Source of the DNA: Actinomycetota bacterium
GTDB lineage: Bacteria; Actinomycetota; Actinomycetes; Nanopelagicales; Nanopelagicaceae
NCBI GenBank assembly: GCA_010024385.1
Contig: RGHD01000007.1
Span: forward strand, 1 to 45,461
DNA length: 45,461 nt
Direction: 5' to 3'
A program made the position numbers and the translations under genes. Within the stretch, counting starts at the first letter, position 1, and every line of letters starts with the position of its first letter. The notes under the pieces are model-generated. The model ran no database searches. It saw only the letters and a program-made list of their open reading frames with translations, and was not told where the DNA came from. Of this stretch, positions 42,257 to 45,461 are shown piece after piece.

Positions 42257-43012
42257 GTGAAATCCCTCTCGCTGCTAATACTAATCATCATTGCACTAGG
42301 TCTTGCCTATTGCATCCGTTTACTACGTAATCTGCATCAAAAGGTCAGTGCACGTTCTGAGCGAACTTCACGAGAGATTGCTGCATCCACCAAGGAGTTA
42401 AAAGCCGAAGTCTGGCAGTCCTATCGCCAGAGTGAAGCAATGCAGCAGTTGTTAACACTTTTAAAATTTAGTGCACCAGTTCCACCAACTCGCAGCTGGG
42501 CAGCCTCTCCAGATCTTTTACTAACTCTGGCTCAGCTAGTTCGCAAGCATAATCCAAAATTAGTTGTTGAACTTGGCTCAGGAGTTTCCACATTAGTAGT
42601 TGCTAAAGCTGGGGCAAAGAAAGTTATCAGTATTGATCACTCAGGCGAGTTTGCAGATATAACTCGTGGAGTATTAAAAGAGCACAAGGTACGTGGTGTT
42701 GAGATTAGGGTTGCACAACTTAAAGCCCATATCTCAGGTGTTGATTGGTATGACACCGCAGTCTTGAAAGATTTGAAGCGCATTGATTTACTCATTGTTG
42801 ATGGTCCACCAGGTTCTAAAAACCCAGAGGCACGCATGCCAGCCCGCGCTGAGTTCATCGCCAAACTCTCACCTAAAGCCATCATTGTTATAGATGATGT
42901 CAATCGTGAGGGAGAGCGTAAGTTGGCAGAGAGTTTTGCTAAAGCTCTTCCTAATCACTTTTTAACCATTTACCCACACGAAAAGGGCACAGCGGTAATT
43001 TCGCCTAAATAA
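42257..43012 (+). CDS. Membrane-anchored SAM-dependent methyltransferase-like protein
   Basis: Protein of about 251 aa. An N-terminal membrane helix (SLLILIIIALGLAYCI) and a short basic/coiled stretch lead to a class I methyltransferase fold: VVELGSGVSTLVVAKAG (SAM loop), ISIDHS, then LLIVDGPPGSKNPEARMPAR and AIIVIDDVNREGER. The VDGPPG motif resembles O-methyltransferase and FkbM-neighbour proteins encoded in glycan loci. Substrate unknown. It probably has its own leaderless promoter and is followed by another methyltransferase after 3 bp. Confidence 0.75.
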   Translation: MKSLSLLILIIIALGLAYCIRLLRNLHQKVSARSERTSREIAASTKELKAEVWQSYRQSEAMQQLLTLLKFSAPVPPTRSWAASPDLLLTLAQLVRKHNPKLVVELGSGVSTLVVAKAGAKKVISIDHSGEFADITRGVLKEHKVRGVEIRVAQLKAHISGVDWYDTAVLKDLKRIDLLIVDGPPGSKNPEARMPARAEFIAKLSPKAIIVIDDVNREGERKLAESFAKALPNHFLTIYPHEKGTAVISPK

Positions 43013-43015
43013 CAC

Positions 43016-44206
43016 ATGCCTCAATCCATAGAACAAGCTCTAGAGAAAGCATGCGCGCTCATCCTTGATACCAAAACCTTAGTTCGCGTTGTTCTCTCTG
43101 GTCGAAGGCGCAATATGCAGGTAGAGCATGAGCGAATTGATATACGACCCGTTGAAATAAAGGGCTCTATTGTTTTACAACTCACCTATAACGATGGCAA
43201 GGCAACAACTACAAAAAACATTCCTGCAGATAAATCTCATGTGCTAGAGCTGCTTTGTAGCGGCTATGCAAATATCACTATAGATAACGTGGGGGGCTCA
43301 ACAAGTATTCGTATTACCAAGAGTGGCGAGGCTCAGGTTCACTTTGAAAACAAAACCCTTGAACAGAATCTTTCTCACGATAAGAAGAAAGAACGCTTGC
43401 TAGATCCAGCTGACCCTTTTCTCCGTGAAGTTGGAATTGCAGATCATAAGGGCCAAATTAAGCCGTCTAAGAATGATAAATACAAACAGGTAGAAGAGTT
43501 TCTACGCTTACTCATTCCAACACTTAACTCAGCAATTGAAGCTGGTCAGATTGCAAAGCCTGGTAAAGATAAGCCACTATCAATAGTTGATTTGGGTTGT
43601 GGTCATGCCTATCTAACTTTTGCAGCCCACCAGTATTTAAGAAGCGTAGGAATTCCTGTTCAGGTCACTGGAATTGATGTTCGCCCAGCATCACGTGATC
43701 GAAACAATGAGATAGCTGCAAAGCTTGAAATCACAGACACAATTACCTTTAAAGCAGAAGAGATTGCTTCAACAACTGTCAACAAGGTCGATGTTGCAAT
43801 CGCACTTCATGCCTGTGACACAGCTACAGATGATGCAATTGCCTGGGCAGTAAATGGCGGAGCCAAACTACTTTTAATAGCTCCTTGTTGCCATCACGAT
43901 ATTCAAAAGCAGATGGATCAAAGCCCAGAGCCATGGGGAGCGATCACTAAGTTTGGTGTGATGAAAGAGCGGATGGGCGATTTACTTACAGATGCACTTC
44001 GTGCACAGATATTGCGCATCGTTGGTTATCGCGTTGAGATTATTGAATTTATCGGGGGTGAACACACACCTAGAAACATCATGATTCGTGCAGTAAAGAC
44101 TGGGGCACAACCTGATGCGCTAGATATCGACAGATATCGCGAAATCACCACGCAGTGGGGCGTAGTGCCAGCCCTTTCAAAGAAAATTTCCACCTTCACT
44201 ATCGGT

Positions 44207-44209
<3 letters not shown>
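43016..44209 (+). CDS. SAM-dependent methyltransferase (METTL25/RRNAD1-like)
   Basis: Protein of 397 aa. The N-terminal ~130 residues have no familiar domain. Then come KKERLLDPADPFLREVGIAD and PSKNDKYKQVEEFLRLL, followed by the methyltransferase core IVDLGCGHAYLTFAAHQYL, GIDVRP, ALHACDTATDDAI and APCCHHDIQKQM. The KYKQ, LHACDT and CCHH stretches are characteristic of the METTL25/RRNAD1-type family, whose bacterial substrate is unknown, possibly RNA. Closely follows the preceding gene. The annotation is by motif recall, not a profile search. Confidence 0.8.

Positions 44210-45461
<1,252 letters not shown>

Overview
The window looks like a stretch of chromosome from a low-G+C, streamlined actinobacterium, most like the freshwater acI lineage (Nanopelagicales/Planktophila type). 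Actinobacterial identity rests on two WhiB proteins, MtrA/MtrB, a mycothiol deacetylase (MshB), DUF3499, an Rv3235-family protein and a PdtaS-type kinase next to whiB1. Streamlining shows in the AT-leaning composition, the absence of any gene-free stretch over about 300 bp, pervasive start/stop overlaps and the lack of mobile elements, CRISPR arrays or rRNA. The lineage name is an inference; no 16S gene is present.

Layout. 1-2 kb: EamA exporter (5'-truncated), PHP phosphoesterase, MarC protein. 2-8 kb: DEAD-box helicase, TetR regulator, MoeZ, MshB, a DUF6113-like protein, CysRS and a 66-aa SH3-like protein; helicase, TetR and MoeZ resemble the Rv3206c-Rv3211 neighbourhood of Mycobacterium. 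8-9.4 kb: 7Fe ferredoxin and DapC (lysine/peptidoglycan). 9.4-24 kb: the conserved actinobacterial envelope block: sugar-1-P nucleotidyltransferase, WhiB2, a giant membrane glycosyltransferase, a DUF5719-like protein, DUF3499, phosphomannomutase, SahH, MtrA, MtrB, ComF and SecA. LpqB, ManA, the SIS/Trm112-type gene and the comF-secA hpf are missing from their usual places. 24-28.6 kb: Rv3235 family, SAF/CpaB-like protein, CpaE/ParA-like protein with a degenerate P-loop, DUF6912-like protein, PdtaS, WhiB1. 28.7 kb: tRNA-Arg(CCG). 28.8-31 kb: MsrA, MsrB, AlkA, DUF4389. 31-36 kb: LacI regulator, MalY/PatB C-S lyase, FAD oxidoreductase, cystathionine synthase/lyase family enzyme. 36-40.3 kb: 49-aa microprotein, small membrane protein, short HPF, TerC, GH13 glucosidase, two small envelope proteins. 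40.4-45.5 kb: a second two-component system, two methyltransferases and ArgG (3'-truncated).

How it works together. Much of the window concerns the envelope (GDP-mannose supply, glycosyltransferase, MtrAB, SecA) and sulfur, thiol and redox metabolism (MoeZ, MshB, CysRS, SahH, MsrA/B, PatB, CGS-type enzyme).

Two genome-wide-looking patterns stand out. First, all six convergent gene pairs overlap by exactly 4 bp, sharing a TTAR stop quartet. Second, at least fourteen transcription units have a TANNNT -10 box ending 6-7 bp before the start codon, which implies leaderless mRNAs and in several cases decides the start codon. No wholly new defence or mobile system was found; the most notable points are these architectural rules and the gene losses and substitutions inside the conserved block.
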